Source: Fimisoma sp964619315
GTDB lineage: Bacteria; Bacillota; Clostridia; Peptostreptococcales; Anaerovoracaceae
Assembly: GCA_964619315.1 (NCBI GenBank)
Contig: CAZUEH010000009.1
Coordinates: 1-51,104, forward strand
Length of the DNA: 51,104 bases
Reading direction: 5' to 3'
Both the position numbers and the translations under genes were made by a program. This document shows positions 8,689 through 16,767 of the stretch, in pieces; within the stretch, counting starts at the first letter, position 1, and each line of letters begins with the position of its first letter. The notes beneath the pieces are model-generated. The model saw only the letters and a program-made list of their open reading frames with translations. It had not been told where the DNA came from and ran no database searches.

Positions 8689-9951
8689 TTAGCTCCTCTC
8701 TGCCATCAAAGCGCGTTTGCCTATATCATTTCTATAATGTGCATTATTAAACTTAACTGTTTTCACAGTGTCGTAAGCATTATCAATAGCTTCTTTTAGA
8801 GTCTGTGCAGTCTCAGTCACACCAAGAACTCTGCCGCCGCCTGTCAGAAGTTTTCCGTCTTTTAACTTAGCTCCCGCAACATAAATGTTTTTGTCTTGTG
8901 GTATTGTAATTTCAAATCCTGTTTCGTAGCTCTGAGGATAACCACCAGATGCCATTACTACACAGCAAGCACTCTTATCTGCAAATTTGATTTCAGCCTT
9001 ATCAAGCTGTTTATCATAGATTTTAAGCATAATTTCAAGAAGGTCACTTTCAAGCAAAGGAAGCACTACCTGAGTTTCAGGGTCTCCGAAACGGCAGTTG
9101 TATTCGATTACTTTTGGGCCTTTATCTGTAAGCATGAGTCCAAAGTAAAGACAACCGGAAAAGCTTCTTTCTTCTTTGTTCATAGCTTCCATAGTAGGTT
9201 TGAAGATTGTTTCCATACAGAGGTCTGCAATCTCATCAGTATAATATGGATTTGGTGCAACTGTTCCCATTCCACCAGTATTGAGGCCTTTGTCTCCGTC
9301 TAACGCTCTTTTGTGATCCATTGAGGAAATCATAGGGACTATGGTCTTTCCATCTGCAAAAGAAAGAACTGACACTTCAGGGCCTGTTAGAAATTCTTCT
9401 ATTACAACCTGGTTGCCGCTATCGCCAAACACTCTGTCTCCCATAATGGTTTTAACAGCATCGATAGCTTCTTCTCTTTTTTCAGCGATTATAACGCCTT
9501 TGCCAAGAGCCAAGCCATCAGCCTTTACTACCACTGGGATATCGCAAGTTTCAACATAAGCTAATGCTTCTTCCATTTTGCTAAAAACTTCGTAGCCAGC
9601 TGTAGGAATGTTGTACTTTTTCATTAAATCTTTTGAGAATGCCTTGCTACCTTCAATGATAGCCGCTCTTTTGTCAGGTCCGAAGGTTTTAATGCCTTTG
9701 GCCTGCAAAGCATCTACTGCTCCTAAAACTAGAGGGTCATCAGGCGCAACAATTGCAAAGTCTATTTTATTCTCAACCGCAAAGTCTACGATTTTATCTA
9801 TGTCCTTTGCTCCTATATCAACACAAGTTGCATCAGCTGCGATTCCGCCATTGCCAGGCAGTGCGAAAATCTGCTCAACCTTGCTGCTTTCTTTTATCTT
9901 TTTGATTATGGCGTGCTCTCTGCCTCCGCCGCCTACTACCATTACTTTCAT
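8689..9951 (-). CDS. purD: Phosphoribosylamine--glycine ligase (GAR synthetase)
   Basis: A 420-residue ATP-grasp enzyme joining glycine to phosphoribosylamine. It starts MKVMVVGGGGREHAI (N-domain), continues with the lysine-rich ATP-grasp part VVKADGLALGKGVI, and has the metal-binding CRFGDPETQ signature at about residue 290. Length is standard. The ribosome site GGGAGG overlaps the end of the gene before it. Because it makes GAR from glycine, the purine operon competes with whatever uses the glycine handled by the divergent riboswitch-controlled transporter. Confidence 0.97.
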   Translation of the reverse strand: MKVMVVGGGGREHAIIKKIKESSKVEQIFALPGNGGIAADATCVDIGAKDIDKIVDFAVENKIDFAIVAPDDPLVLGAVDALQAKGIKTFGPDKRAAIIEGSKAFSKDLMKKYNIPTAGYEVFSKMEEALAYVETCDIPVVVKADGLALGKGVIIAEKREEAIDAVKTIMGDRVFGDSGNQVVIEEFLTGPEVSVLSFADGKTIVPMISSMDHKRALDGDKGLNTGGMGTVAPNPYYTDEIADLCMETIFKPTMEAMNKEERSFSGCLYFGLMLTDKGPKVIEYNCRFGDPETQVVLPLLESDLLEIMLKIYDKQLDKAEIKFADKSACCVVMASGGYPQSYETGFEITIPQDKNIYVAGAKLKDGKLLTGGGRVLGVTETAQTLKEAIDNAYDTVKTVKFNNAHYRNDIGKRALMAERS

Positions 9952-9966
9952 TTCTACCTCCCAATT

Positions 9967-11151
9967 TTAGTGGTGGAAAAGTCTTATACCTGTCATAGCC
10001 ATAGTCATACCGTATTTGTCACAAACTTCTATAACATTATCATCTCTTATAGAGCCTCCCGGCTGTGCTATATAAGTCACTCCGCTTTTTGCCGCTCTTT
10101 CGATATTGTCACCGAATGGGAAAAAGGCATCGGACCCTAAACATACTCCCTTTAAACTTGCCAAATATTCTCTCTGCTCTTTTCTTGAAAACTTCTCAGG
10201 TTTTTCTGTGAAAATTTCCTGCCAGTTTCCATCACCGATTACATCTTCGTAATCTTCTGAAAGATACACATCTATAGCATTATCCCTATTAGGGCGTTTC
10301 ACTTCATCTTTGAAAGGCAGATTTAAAACTTTGTCATGCTGGCGAAGATTCCACTTGTCAGCTTTTTCTCCTGCCAATCTAGTACAGTGTATTCTAGACT
10401 GCTGTCCTGCACCCACACCTATAGTCTGACCATCCATTGCGTAGCATACGGAATTAGACTGAGTATATTTGAGAGTGATTAAAGCAATTATCAAATCACG
10501 CTTGGCCTCTTCTGGCAAATCTTTCTTTTGAGTTGCAATTTCTTTGAGCAAATCTTCGGAAATCTTAAGGTCATTACGCTTTTGTTCAAAGGTAATTCCA
10601 AAGACCTGTTTAGTCTCAAGCTCTGCTGGTACATACTCCGTATCTATCTTTATTATATTGTAGCTTCCTTTTCTCTTTGTCTTGAGAATTTCTAAAGCTT
10701 TTTCATCATAATCAGGCGCAATTATTCCGTCAGAAACTTCTCTTGCAATAAGTTCAGCACAAGTTGCATCGCACTTATCTGAAAGAGCAATCCAGTCTCC
10801 AAAAGAACTCATTCTATCAGTTCCTCTTGCTCTCGCATAAGCAGTAGCTATTGGGGATTGATCTAATCCTTCTATATCATCTACAAAAAATGCTTTTTTC
10901 TGGCGCTCATTCATCGGAATTCCTACCGCCGCTGAAGTTGGACTAACATGCTTAAAGGATGTTGCTGCACAAATTCCAACAGCATCTTTGATTTCCTTTA
11001 CGAGCTGCCAGCTGTTCATAGCATCAAGAAGATTGATATATCCAGGTCTGCCATTTAAGATTTCTATTGGCAAATCTTTTCCATCTTCCATAGATACCTT
11101 TGCTGGATTTTGATTGGGATTACACCCATATTTTAATTGATATTCTTTCAT
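9967..11151 (-). CDS. Stand-alone AICAR transformylase (PurH C-terminal domain only)
   Basis: A 394-residue protein corresponding to the AICAR transformylase part of PurH, which formylates AICAR from 10-formyl-tetrahydrofolate. Visible marks are FKHVSPTSAAVG, GAGQQSRIHCTRLAG and the C-terminal SDAFFPFGDNIERAAKSG...QPGGSIRDD...TGIRLFHH. The usual N-terminal MGS-like IMP cyclohydrolase domain of bifunctional PurH is absent, and the protein begins directly with the transformylase fold (MKEYQLKYGCNPNQNP). The missing activity is supplied by the PurO-type gene 8 bp upstream. This split is known in some Clostridia but is the minority form among bacteria. Confidence 0.95.
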   Translation of the reverse strand: MKEYQLKYGCNPNQNPAKVSMEDGKDLPIEILNGRPGYINLLDAMNSWQLVKEIKDAVGICAATSFKHVSPTSAAVGIPMNERQKKAFFVDDIEGLDQSPIATAYARARGTDRMSSFGDWIALSDKCDATCAELIAREVSDGIIAPDYDEKALEILKTKRKGSYNIIKIDTEYVPAELETKQVFGITFEQKRNDLKISEDLLKEIATQKKDLPEEAKRDLIIALITLKYTQSNSVCYAMDGQTIGVGAGQQSRIHCTRLAGEKADKWNLRQHDKVLNLPFKDEVKRPNRDNAIDVYLSEDYEDVIGDGNWQEIFTEKPEKFSRKEQREYLASLKGVCLGSDAFFPFGDNIERAAKSGVTYIAQPGGSIRDDNVIEVCDKYGMTMAMTGIRLFHH

Positions 11152-11159
11152 AACTTCAC

Positions 11160-11864
11160 CTATACATTCTTGTTTATCAAGCGGGTTTGAGTAGTTCCGT
11201 CTTTTAAATCTTTATATGCAACATATAGAGAAATCTTATTTTCTTCGTTAATGTTTTTCCACAATTCCTGTGTCATTTCATCTATGTTGTCTAAGACTGC
11301 CACCTCTTTTGGCTCGCCTGCAAAGGTCGGCAACGGATTGCCGTCTCCATCATATGTGTGGATTATACGACCTGTTCCCCCGATTGCAGGATAGTTATAG
11401 AATAGACGCTCGCAACTTGTTCCTGCTTCATCAGCGCTTTTCAAGATACTTAGCTCATAGCTAAAGTCTTCGCCTTCGAAGGTTAGCACGCCACTAATTC
11501 TTGGGGTAAAGTTTGGAGCATCTGGCTCAAATTCTCTTGTCATAAGAGCCTCTTTGGAAGTCTTACCTTGTTCCATAAAATCAAATATTGTATCAGTTTG
11601 ATCGCCGTTTGTAACTATCAAGTTTTTCTTCAAATCAGCAACCGCTCTATAGATTATGAGACTTGGGTCTTCTACCTTCGACTCATCAAAAGGTCTTGTG
11701 TATATGTGACCTTTTTCGTCTTCTTTAAAAATACGATTTCTGCTATTTTCACTTCTGCCGCTGATAAAGTAGGCAATTACAGCCTTATTATCAGTAGTTT
11801 TTCCAACTAGGATTCCTCTTCCTGGATAGGGATTAGCTCCTATGCATTCTTTTATAGTTTTCAT
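11160..11864 (-). CDS. purO: IMP cyclohydrolase, archaeal PurO type
   Basis: A 234-residue protein starting MKTIKECIGANPYPGRGILVGKT and continuing AYFISGRSENSRNRIF, the YPGRG and GRS-x-SRNR motifs of the PF07826 IMP cyclohydrolase first found in archaea. It closes the ring of FAICAR to give IMP, the last step of the pathway. Its ATG directly follows the purN stop codon (TAG-ATG), and the stand-alone transformylase follows 8 bp later, so the two enzymes replacing bifunctional PurH are made together. The family call is firm from the motifs; activity is inferred. Confidence 0.93.
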   Translation of the reverse strand: MKTIKECIGANPYPGRGILVGKTTDNKAVIAYFISGRSENSRNRIFKEDEKGHIYTRPFDESKVEDPSLIIYRAVADLKKNLIVTNGDQTDTIFDFMEQGKTSKEALMTREFEPDAPNFTPRISGVLTFEGEDFSYELSILKSADEAGTSCERLFYNYPAIGGTGRIIHTYDGDGNPLPTFAGEPKEVAVLDNIDEMTQELWKNINEENKISLYVAYKDLKDGTTQTRLINKNV

Positions 11865-12473
11865 CTATTTTCCTCTTACAATATGTTGTGATATCTGCTC
11901 TGCTGCCTGCGGAAGGATCTTCCACTCGGCTTCTTCCATAACTCGTTTTTGAAGAATTTCTGGTGTGTCACCATCCATTACTTCTACAGCCTTTTGCAAA
12001 ATTATTTGTCCTCCATCGGGGATTTCGTTTACAAAATGCACTGTCGCTCCTGTTACTTTGACTCCGTATTTCAACGCTTCTTCGTGAACATGGATTCCAT
12101 AGAATCCTTTTCCGCAGAATGATGGTATCAAAGACGGATGAATATTGATTATTTTATTAGGATATTTGTCAGTAAAGTCTTTAGTCAAGATGCTCATAAA
12201 ACCGGCCATTACTATCAAATCTATTTCATGATTCTCCAATGCACGGGTTAGCGCATCTTCAAACTTTTCCTGAGATCCTAAATCTTTTTTAATAAGGGTA
12301 GCTGTTTCGATATGGTTTTCCTCTGCTCTTTTGAGGGCATAAGCATCCTTAGTGTTAGAGACAACAAGCTCTATCGTCCCACTCTTGAGGATTCCTGCCT
12401 TCTCAGCATCTATAAGGGCCTGTAGGTTAGTCCCTCCGCCAGAAACCAACACAGCTATCTTTGCTTTTAGCAT
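11865..12473 (-). CDS. purN: Phosphoribosylglycinamide formyltransferase
   Basis: A 202-residue GAR transformylase using 10-formyl-tetrahydrofolate. It has the N-terminal VSGGGTNLQALID loop that binds the phosphate of GAR, the catalytic NIHPSLIPSF segment (Asn and His), and the downstream Asp in NEIPDGGQIILQ. The usual GxDTHxxAL is replaced by YGIHVHEEAL, a common variant in Clostridia. The start overlaps the 3' end of purM by 7 bp and its stop abuts purO, so translation is coupled on both sides. Confidence 0.96.
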   Translation of the reverse strand: MLKAKIAVLVSGGGTNLQALIDAEKAGILKSGTIELVVSNTKDAYALKRAEENHIETATLIKKDLGSQEKFEDALTRALENHEIDLIVMAGFMSILTKDFTDKYPNKIINIHPSLIPSFCGKGFYGIHVHEEALKYGVKVTGATVHFVNEIPDGGQIILQKAVEVMDGDTPEILQKRVMEEAEWKILPQAAEQISQHIVRGK

Positions 12474-13510
12474 ATTACCACCTTTTCATCGGATTCGATA
12501 ACTTCGCCTATGATATATGCATCTTCGCCTGCTGCTTTTAAAACTTCTAAAGTTTTTTCTGCATCGGCTTTGTCCACTATTATGCTCATTCCAACACCCA
12601 TATTGAATGTGTTAAACATATCGTGTTCAGGAATATTTCCAACCTCTGCCAAAAGTTCAAATATAGGCAGTATCTTGATAGCCTTTCTATCAATCTTGGC
12701 ACACAAGCCCTCTGGAATGCTTCTTGGAATATTTTCATAGAAACCGCCACCTGTTATATGAGACACGCCTTTGACATCAACACTTTTGAAAAGTTCCACT
12801 ATAGGCTTCACATATATTTTAGTTGGAGTCAATAAAGTTTCTCCCAAAGATGCTCCTCCAAGAGCTTCCATTGGTGCTTTAAGGTCAGTGTTTTCTACAT
12901 CAAAAATCTTTCTTACTAAGGAAAATCCATTTGAATGAACTCCACTAGAAGGAAGTCCTATTATAACGTCTCCCTCTTTCATCTTAGTCTTATCTAAAAC
13001 TTTAGACTTGTCTACAGCGCCTACGCTGAAACCAGCTAAGTCGTATTCGTCTTCGCTATAAAAGCCCGGCATTTCTGCTGTTTCGCCTCCTATAAGCTCG
13101 CAGCCTGACTGAACACATCCTTCGGCAATACCTGCAACTATTTGCTCGATTTTTTCCGGATAGTTCTTGCCACATGCAATGTAATCTAGGAAAAACAAAG
13201 GCTTTGCACCACAGCATATTATATCATTTACGCACATAGCAACACAGTCTATTCCAACTGTATCATGTTTGTCTAGTAGGAAAGCCATTTTTAACTTGGT
13301 TCCTACTCCGTCGGTTCCGCTTACTAAAACTGGTTTTTTCATGTCTGTAATGTCCAGCTCAAATAATCCTCCGAAACCTCCTATATCTGCACTTTTCCCC
13401 TCTATCATAGTTCTAGCTACGTGCTTCTTCATCAACTCAACTGCTTTATAACCGGCAGTTATGTCCACCCCTGCTGCTGCGTAGCTGTCAGATTTTGATT
13501 TATTGCTCAT
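12467..13510 (-). CDS. purM: Phosphoribosylformylglycinamidine cyclo-ligase (AIR synthetase)
   Basis: About 347 residues, starting MSNKSKSDSYAAAGVDITAGYK. It closes FGAM to AIR with ATP. Characteristic parts are SGTDGVGTKLK, the CVAMCVNDIICCGA segment and the late GGGFYENIPR loop. The frame is open to 13546, but the ATG at 13508-13510 is preferred because GGAAAGGAA lies 7 bases upstream; that ribosome site is formed by the last codons of purF. The five-base gap to purF and overlap with purN indicate tight coupling. Confidence 0.96.
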   Translation of the reverse strand: MSNKSKSDSYAAAGVDITAGYKAVELMKKHVARTMIEGKSADIGGFGGLFELDITDMKKPVLVSGTDGVGTKLKMAFLLDKHDTVGIDCVAMCVNDIICCGAKPLFFLDYIACGKNYPEKIEQIVAGIAEGCVQSGCELIGGETAEMPGFYSEDEYDLAGFSVGAVDKSKVLDKTKMKEGDVIIGLPSSGVHSNGFSLVRKIFDVENTDLKAPMEALGGASLGETLLTPTKIYVKPIVELFKSVDVKGVSHITGGGFYENIPRSIPEGLCAKIDRKAIKILPIFELLAEVGNIPEHDMFNTFNMGVGMSIIVDKADAEKTLEVLKAAGEDAYIIGEVIESDEKVVIC

Positions 13511-13515
13511 GGTAT

Positions 13516-14940
13516 TTATTCCTTTCCGCTCCAACAATAAGTACAAAGTTTACATGGCTCAACGCCTATTGCTTCTATAATGCCATCTAATGTCTGGAAT
13601 TCTAGAGAGTCAAACTGAAACTTGTCGCATATGGTTTTTCTAAATGCTTGGCCTCTTTCCGTTTCGAAATCGCTGTATTCATCGGCGTATTTTAGGCCTT
13701 CTTCTCCCTCAAGTTCTACTATAACACGTCTTGCTATAAGTTCCATCTCATTTCTTGCTGAGGAAAAATTCAAATACTTGCACCCATACATAATAGGAGG
13801 GCAAGCAGAGCGCATATGTACTGCTTTTGCGCCATTTTCATATAGGAATTCTACTGTTTCTTTTAGTTGTGTTCCTCTGACTATGGAATCATCCACAAAC
13901 AATAGATTTTTATCTTGAATAAGCTCGTGTACTGGAATTTGCTTCATCTTAGCAACTTTGTTACGCTCTTTTTGGTTAGTTGGCATAAAGCTTCTTGGCC
14001 AAGTCGGCGTATATTTTATAAATGGTCGAGCGAATTGAACGTTTCTTTCGTTTGCATAACCTATAGCATGAGGAGTTCCCGAATCGGGTACGCCACATAC
14101 ATAGTCTATGTCTTCTGCCTTGCAATATTTTGCATCATTTTGGGCCATGATTTTGCCGTTTTCATAACGCATCACTTCCACATTCACTCCCTCATAATTG
14201 GAAGTTGGATATCCATAATATGACCAAAGGAATGCGCAGATTTTCATTTCTTTTCCTGGAGGATTGAGTTGCTTGATAGTATTGGCAGTGATTTCTACTA
14301 TTTCGCCAGGTCCTAATTCTTTTTCATCTTCGTAACCCAATTTTTTATACGCAAAGGACTCAAAGGAAACACAATGTCCATCCTCACTCTTGCCTATTAA
14401 AACAGGAATTCGTCCTATTTTATCTCTTGCAGCAATTATAGTTCCATCGCCTTTTAGTATGAGGATAGAAGCAGTTCCCTCTATAGATTCTTGTGCAAAC
14501 TTGATTCCCTCTGTGAAACTCTCTCTTTGATTTATCAAAGCAGCCACTAATTCTGTAGAGTTTATCTTGCCACCAGTCATAGCGTCAAAATGGCCACCGC
14601 TGTTTAGAAAATAGCTTTCCAAAAGCTGGTCTGTGTTGTTTATACGTCCTACGATGCATATGGCATAAGTGCCAAGTTTTGAACGAATCAAAAGGGGCTG
14701 CGGATCAGAATCGCTAATGCAACCAATCGCTGATGTCCCTTGCATCTCGTCAAATATATTTTCAAATTTTGTTCTAAAAGGTGAATTCTGTATGTTATGT
14801 ATTTCCCTTTGTAATCCTATTTCTTTATCGTAAGCCGCAAGACCTCCACGGCGAGTTCCCAGGTGGGAATGGTAGTCCACTCCAAAGAACACGTCAAGCA
14901 TACAGTCTTCCTTTGAAGCTACTCCAAAAAATCCGCCCAT
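13516..14940 (-). CDS. purF: Amidophosphoribosyltransferase, variant lacking the catalytic Cys
   Basis: A 474-residue PurF: an N-terminal Ntn glutaminase fold fused to a phosphoribosyltransferase with the PRPP loop LLFVDDSIVRGTQL. Late cysteines (C463, C466, C469 in EPCKLCTYC, and one in SACPPIMYGC) are in the region that carries a [4Fe-4S] cluster in Bacillus PurF. It begins MGGFFGVAS, whereas normal PurF begins with Cys after Met removal or processing (CGVFG), so the glutaminase nucleophile is missing. The oxyanion-hole NG is replaced by VGRINN. AGGAGG precedes the ATG. It probably uses free ammonia or ammonia from a partner; catalytic competence is inferred from its place between purC and purM. 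Confidence 0.9.
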   Translation of the reverse strand: MGGFFGVASKEDCMLDVFFGVDYHSHLGTRRGGLAAYDKEIGLQREIHNIQNSPFRTKFENIFDEMQGTSAIGCISDSDPQPLLIRSKLGTYAICIVGRINNTDQLLESYFLNSGGHFDAMTGGKINSTELVAALINQRESFTEGIKFAQESIEGTASILILKGDGTIIAARDKIGRIPVLIGKSEDGHCVSFESFAYKKLGYEDEKELGPGEIVEITANTIKQLNPPGKEMKICAFLWSYYGYPTSNYEGVNVEVMRYENGKIMAQNDAKYCKAEDIDYVCGVPDSGTPHAIGYANERNVQFARPFIKYTPTWPRSFMPTNQKERNKVAKMKQIPVHELIQDKNLLFVDDSIVRGTQLKETVEFLYENGAKAVHMRSACPPIMYGCKYLNFSSARNEMELIARRVIVELEGEEGLKYADEYSDFETERGQAFRKTICDKFQFDSLEFQTLDGIIEAIGVEPCKLCTYCWSGKE

Positions 14941-15005
14941 TACTTCCTCCTAATGTTTCTTTCTTTATTGTTCTAATTTCAATCTTTCGTTCAAAATATA
15001 TCTAA

Positions 15006-15692
15006 TTATGCGAAGAAAAGTTCTGACAGAGTCATTGGACCGATGTACTTACCATCTTTGTAAACACGCATGTTTCCTGATGCGATTTCATCAATAAGCA
15101 TAACTTTGCCGTCTTTGTCATATCCGAATTCGAATTTAATATCATAGAGGTCTAAGCCTTTTGCCTTTAGATCATCCGCTACTATCTGAGTAATCTTCTG
15201 TGTCATAACTTTAATGTCATCATACTGCGCTTCTGTCATAACTCCTAAAGCAACCAATCCATCTTTAGTAACTAGTGGATCGCCTTTTTCGTCATTCTTA
15301 AATGTTGTTTCAACATACGCTGGCAAATCTGCACCTTCTTCGATGTATTCACCATAACGACGGAAAAAGCTTCCTACTGCTTTGTGTCTACAAATAACTT
15401 CAAGGCCTTGTCCAAATACCTTTGCAGGAAGAACTTCCATTGTAGTTTCTTTTAGATCTGCATTGACATAGTGAGTGCTGATTCCAGCTGCATTGATTTT
15501 TTCGAAGAAATATATGGACATGCGTAGATTTACATCGCCAACACCTTCAATAGTAAGTCCAATTGCATTTTCGCCTGGATCAAATACTCCATCTTTTCCA
15601 GTGCAATCATCTTTAAATTTCAAAAGAAAGTTGCCGTTTTCTAATTCAAATACGTTTTTGGTTTTTCCTGTGTAAACTAGATTCTGTTTCAT
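15006..15692 (-). CDS. purC: SAICAR synthase
   Basis: About 228 residues starting MKQNLVYTGKTKNVFELE. It ligates aspartate to CAIR with ATP. The GKTK nucleotide loop, the LVICRHKAVGSF-like strand and the C-terminal DEIASGNMRVYKDG part are present. Two in-frame ATGs lie at 15699-15701 and 15690-15692. The AAAGGAG ribosome site is only one base from the first but ten from the second, so the second is chosen. It sits 65-70 bp from both purE and purF in the operon. Confidence 0.95.
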   Translation of the reverse strand: MKQNLVYTGKTKNVFELENGNFLLKFKDDCTGKDGVFDPGENAIGLTIEGVGDVNLRMSIYFFEKINAAGISTHYVNADLKETTMEVLPAKVFGQGLEVICRHKAVGSFFRRYGEYIEEGADLPAYVETTFKNDEKGDPLVTKDGLVALGVMTEAQYDDIKVMTQKITQIVADDLKAKGLDLYDIKFEFGYDKDGKVMLIDEIASGNMRVYKDGKYIGPMTLSELFFA

Positions 15693-15760
15693 CGTTTTCA
15701 TGCTCCTTTATATTCTTGATTAAAAATTATTTGCAATTTGTTAGTATGTCCTTATTGTCT

Positions 15761-16249
15761 CTAAAACTTTGCAGAAATTAAGGCATCTTTTTCTAAAACT
15801 TTTTTAGCATCTTTCTGACGCTTTTCCAAAAGCTTTTGTGCTGCTTCTTGGTCCTCTATGGCCAACATCTGTACAGAAAGTAATGCGGCATTGACTGCTC
15901 CGTCTATGGCAACTGTTGCTACAGGTATCCCTTGTGGCATTTGTACAGTTGACAAGAGGGCATCAATGCCGTCTAAAGTCGATGATTTTATAGGTACTCC
16001 TATAACAGGTAGTGTTGTGTTAGCAGCTAACGCTCCTGCCAGATGAGCTGCTTTACCTGCGAAAGCTATAATTGCTCCAAATCCGTTTTCTCTTGCTGTT
16101 AACGAAAATTGTGCTGCTTCTACAGGAGTTCTGTGTGCGGAATACACGTGTACCTCAAATGGTACGCCTAATTCTTTAAGAGTGTCTACAGCTTTTTCTG
16201 CCACTGGCAAATCGCTGTCAGATCCCATTACGATTCCTATTTTTTTCAT
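15761..16249 (-). CDS. purE: N5-CAIR mutase / AIR carboxylase catalytic subunit
   Basis: A 162-residue PurE starting MKKIGIVMGSDSDLPVAEKA, with the SAHRTP motif and AHLAGALAANTTLPVIGVP that line the active site. It is the first gene of the purine operon. GGAGG lies 7 bases before this ATG. The frame stays open for 35 more codons upstream to 16354, but that extension is cysteine-rich and not family-like, so it is treated as leader. No purK is seen nearby; the enzyme may be the class II type that uses CO2 directly or purK may be elsewhere. Confidence 0.96.
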   Translation of the reverse strand: MKKIGIVMGSDSDLPVAEKAVDTLKELGVPFEVHVYSAHRTPVEAAQFSLTARENGFGAIIAFAGKAAHLAGALAANTTLPVIGVPIKSSTLDGIDALLSTVQMPQGIPVATVAIDGAVNAALLSVQMLAIEDQEAAQKLLEKRQKDAKKVLEKDALISAKF

Positions 16250-16378
16250 TGGTAATCCTCCAAAATAATTAACGGCACACTTGCATTTTCTCATGAAACA
16301 AGCACACCAATCTGACTCAAATTCTGAGTTTTTGGGGCAGTATTTTTTAGCCACAAAAAAGCTCTATCAATTACTTTT

Positions 16379-16408
16379 ATTATAGCAATTCGATAAAATC
16401 ATTGTCAA
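16379..16408 (-). promoter_or_regulatory. Strong sigma-A promoter of the purine operon
   Basis: On the minus strand TTGACA (16403-16408) and TATAAT (16379-16384), both perfect consensus, are 18 bp apart, with an extended TG two bases before the -10. Transcription would start near 16371, leaving a leader of about 120 bases before purE. No clear purine riboswitch was recognised in the leader. Confidence 0.85.
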
Positions 16409-16445
16409 TAGAAAAGCCAATAAAACTTACCAACTTTTTATCATG

Positions 16446-16465
16446 CGTTCGCCATATGTCGAACG
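16446..16465. promoter_or_regulatory. 20-bp near-palindrome between divergent promoters (candidate operator)
   Basis: CGTTCG (16446-16451) and CGAACG (16460-16465) flank a CATATG core; 18 of 20 positions are palindromic. It lies about 37-41 bp from the -35 boxes of both divergent promoters (purE and the glycine transporter). The CGAAC core recalls the Bacillus PurR PurBox, but the flanks do not match that consensus well. Confidence 0.5.
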
Positions 16466-16506
16466 TTATATTCTTTCATCTTTTTTTAGTTCGTATTTTT
16501 ATGCTA

Positions 16507-16536
16507 TTGACATTTTCACCTTTCAAATGATATACT
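16507..16536 (+). promoter_or_regulatory. Sigma-A promoter of the glycine riboswitch transcript
   Basis: TTGACA (16507-16512) and TATACT (16531-16536) with an 18-bp spacer. Transcription would begin just before the first glycine aptamer. Confidence 0.8.
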
Positions 16537-16555
16537 TTTCTTGGCTGGATGATAA

Positions 16556-16705
16556 AGGCGGGAGAGTACATCGTAGCGATGTCACCGAAGGGGCCAAACT
16601 CTCAGGTAAAAGGACCGCTTTTGGACAGACCTCTGGAAAGTGTGAAAACCACCGATGAAGCAATTCGCTAGTTGCGAAGAATCTTTCAGGTAAATAGACA
16701 GAGTG
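16556..16705 (+). ncRNA. Tandem glycine riboswitch
   Basis: Two consecutive glycine aptamers. The first has GGGAGAG, CACCGAAGGGGC, CTCTCAGGTAAAAGGACCG and GGACAGACCTCTGG. The second has CACCGATGAAGC, CTTTCAGGTAAATAGACAGAG and a variable stem between. These are the conserved core and linker elements of the gcvT-type glycine RNA. It is followed by an intrinsic terminator and a glycine transporter family gene, so it is presumably an on-switch: glycine binding would prevent termination. Boundaries are approximate. Confidence 0.93.
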
Positions 16706-16732
16706 TGCTTACTTAGTTTGCACACTTTTTTT
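16702..16732 (+). terminator. Riboswitch-controlled intrinsic terminator
   Basis: AGTGTGC (16702-16708) pairs perfectly with GCACACT (16720-16726) and is followed by seven T. The 5' arm overlaps the end of the second glycine aptamer, which is the expected geometry for the expression platform. Confidence 0.88.
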
Positions 16733-16767
16733 GTACTCTAATGTCTGGTTTTATTAAGGAGGTTACC

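Noticed and set aside
16443..16658. Open frame across the glycine riboswitch
   Set aside because: The bases are explained by the promoter and both aptamers; there is no ribosome site.
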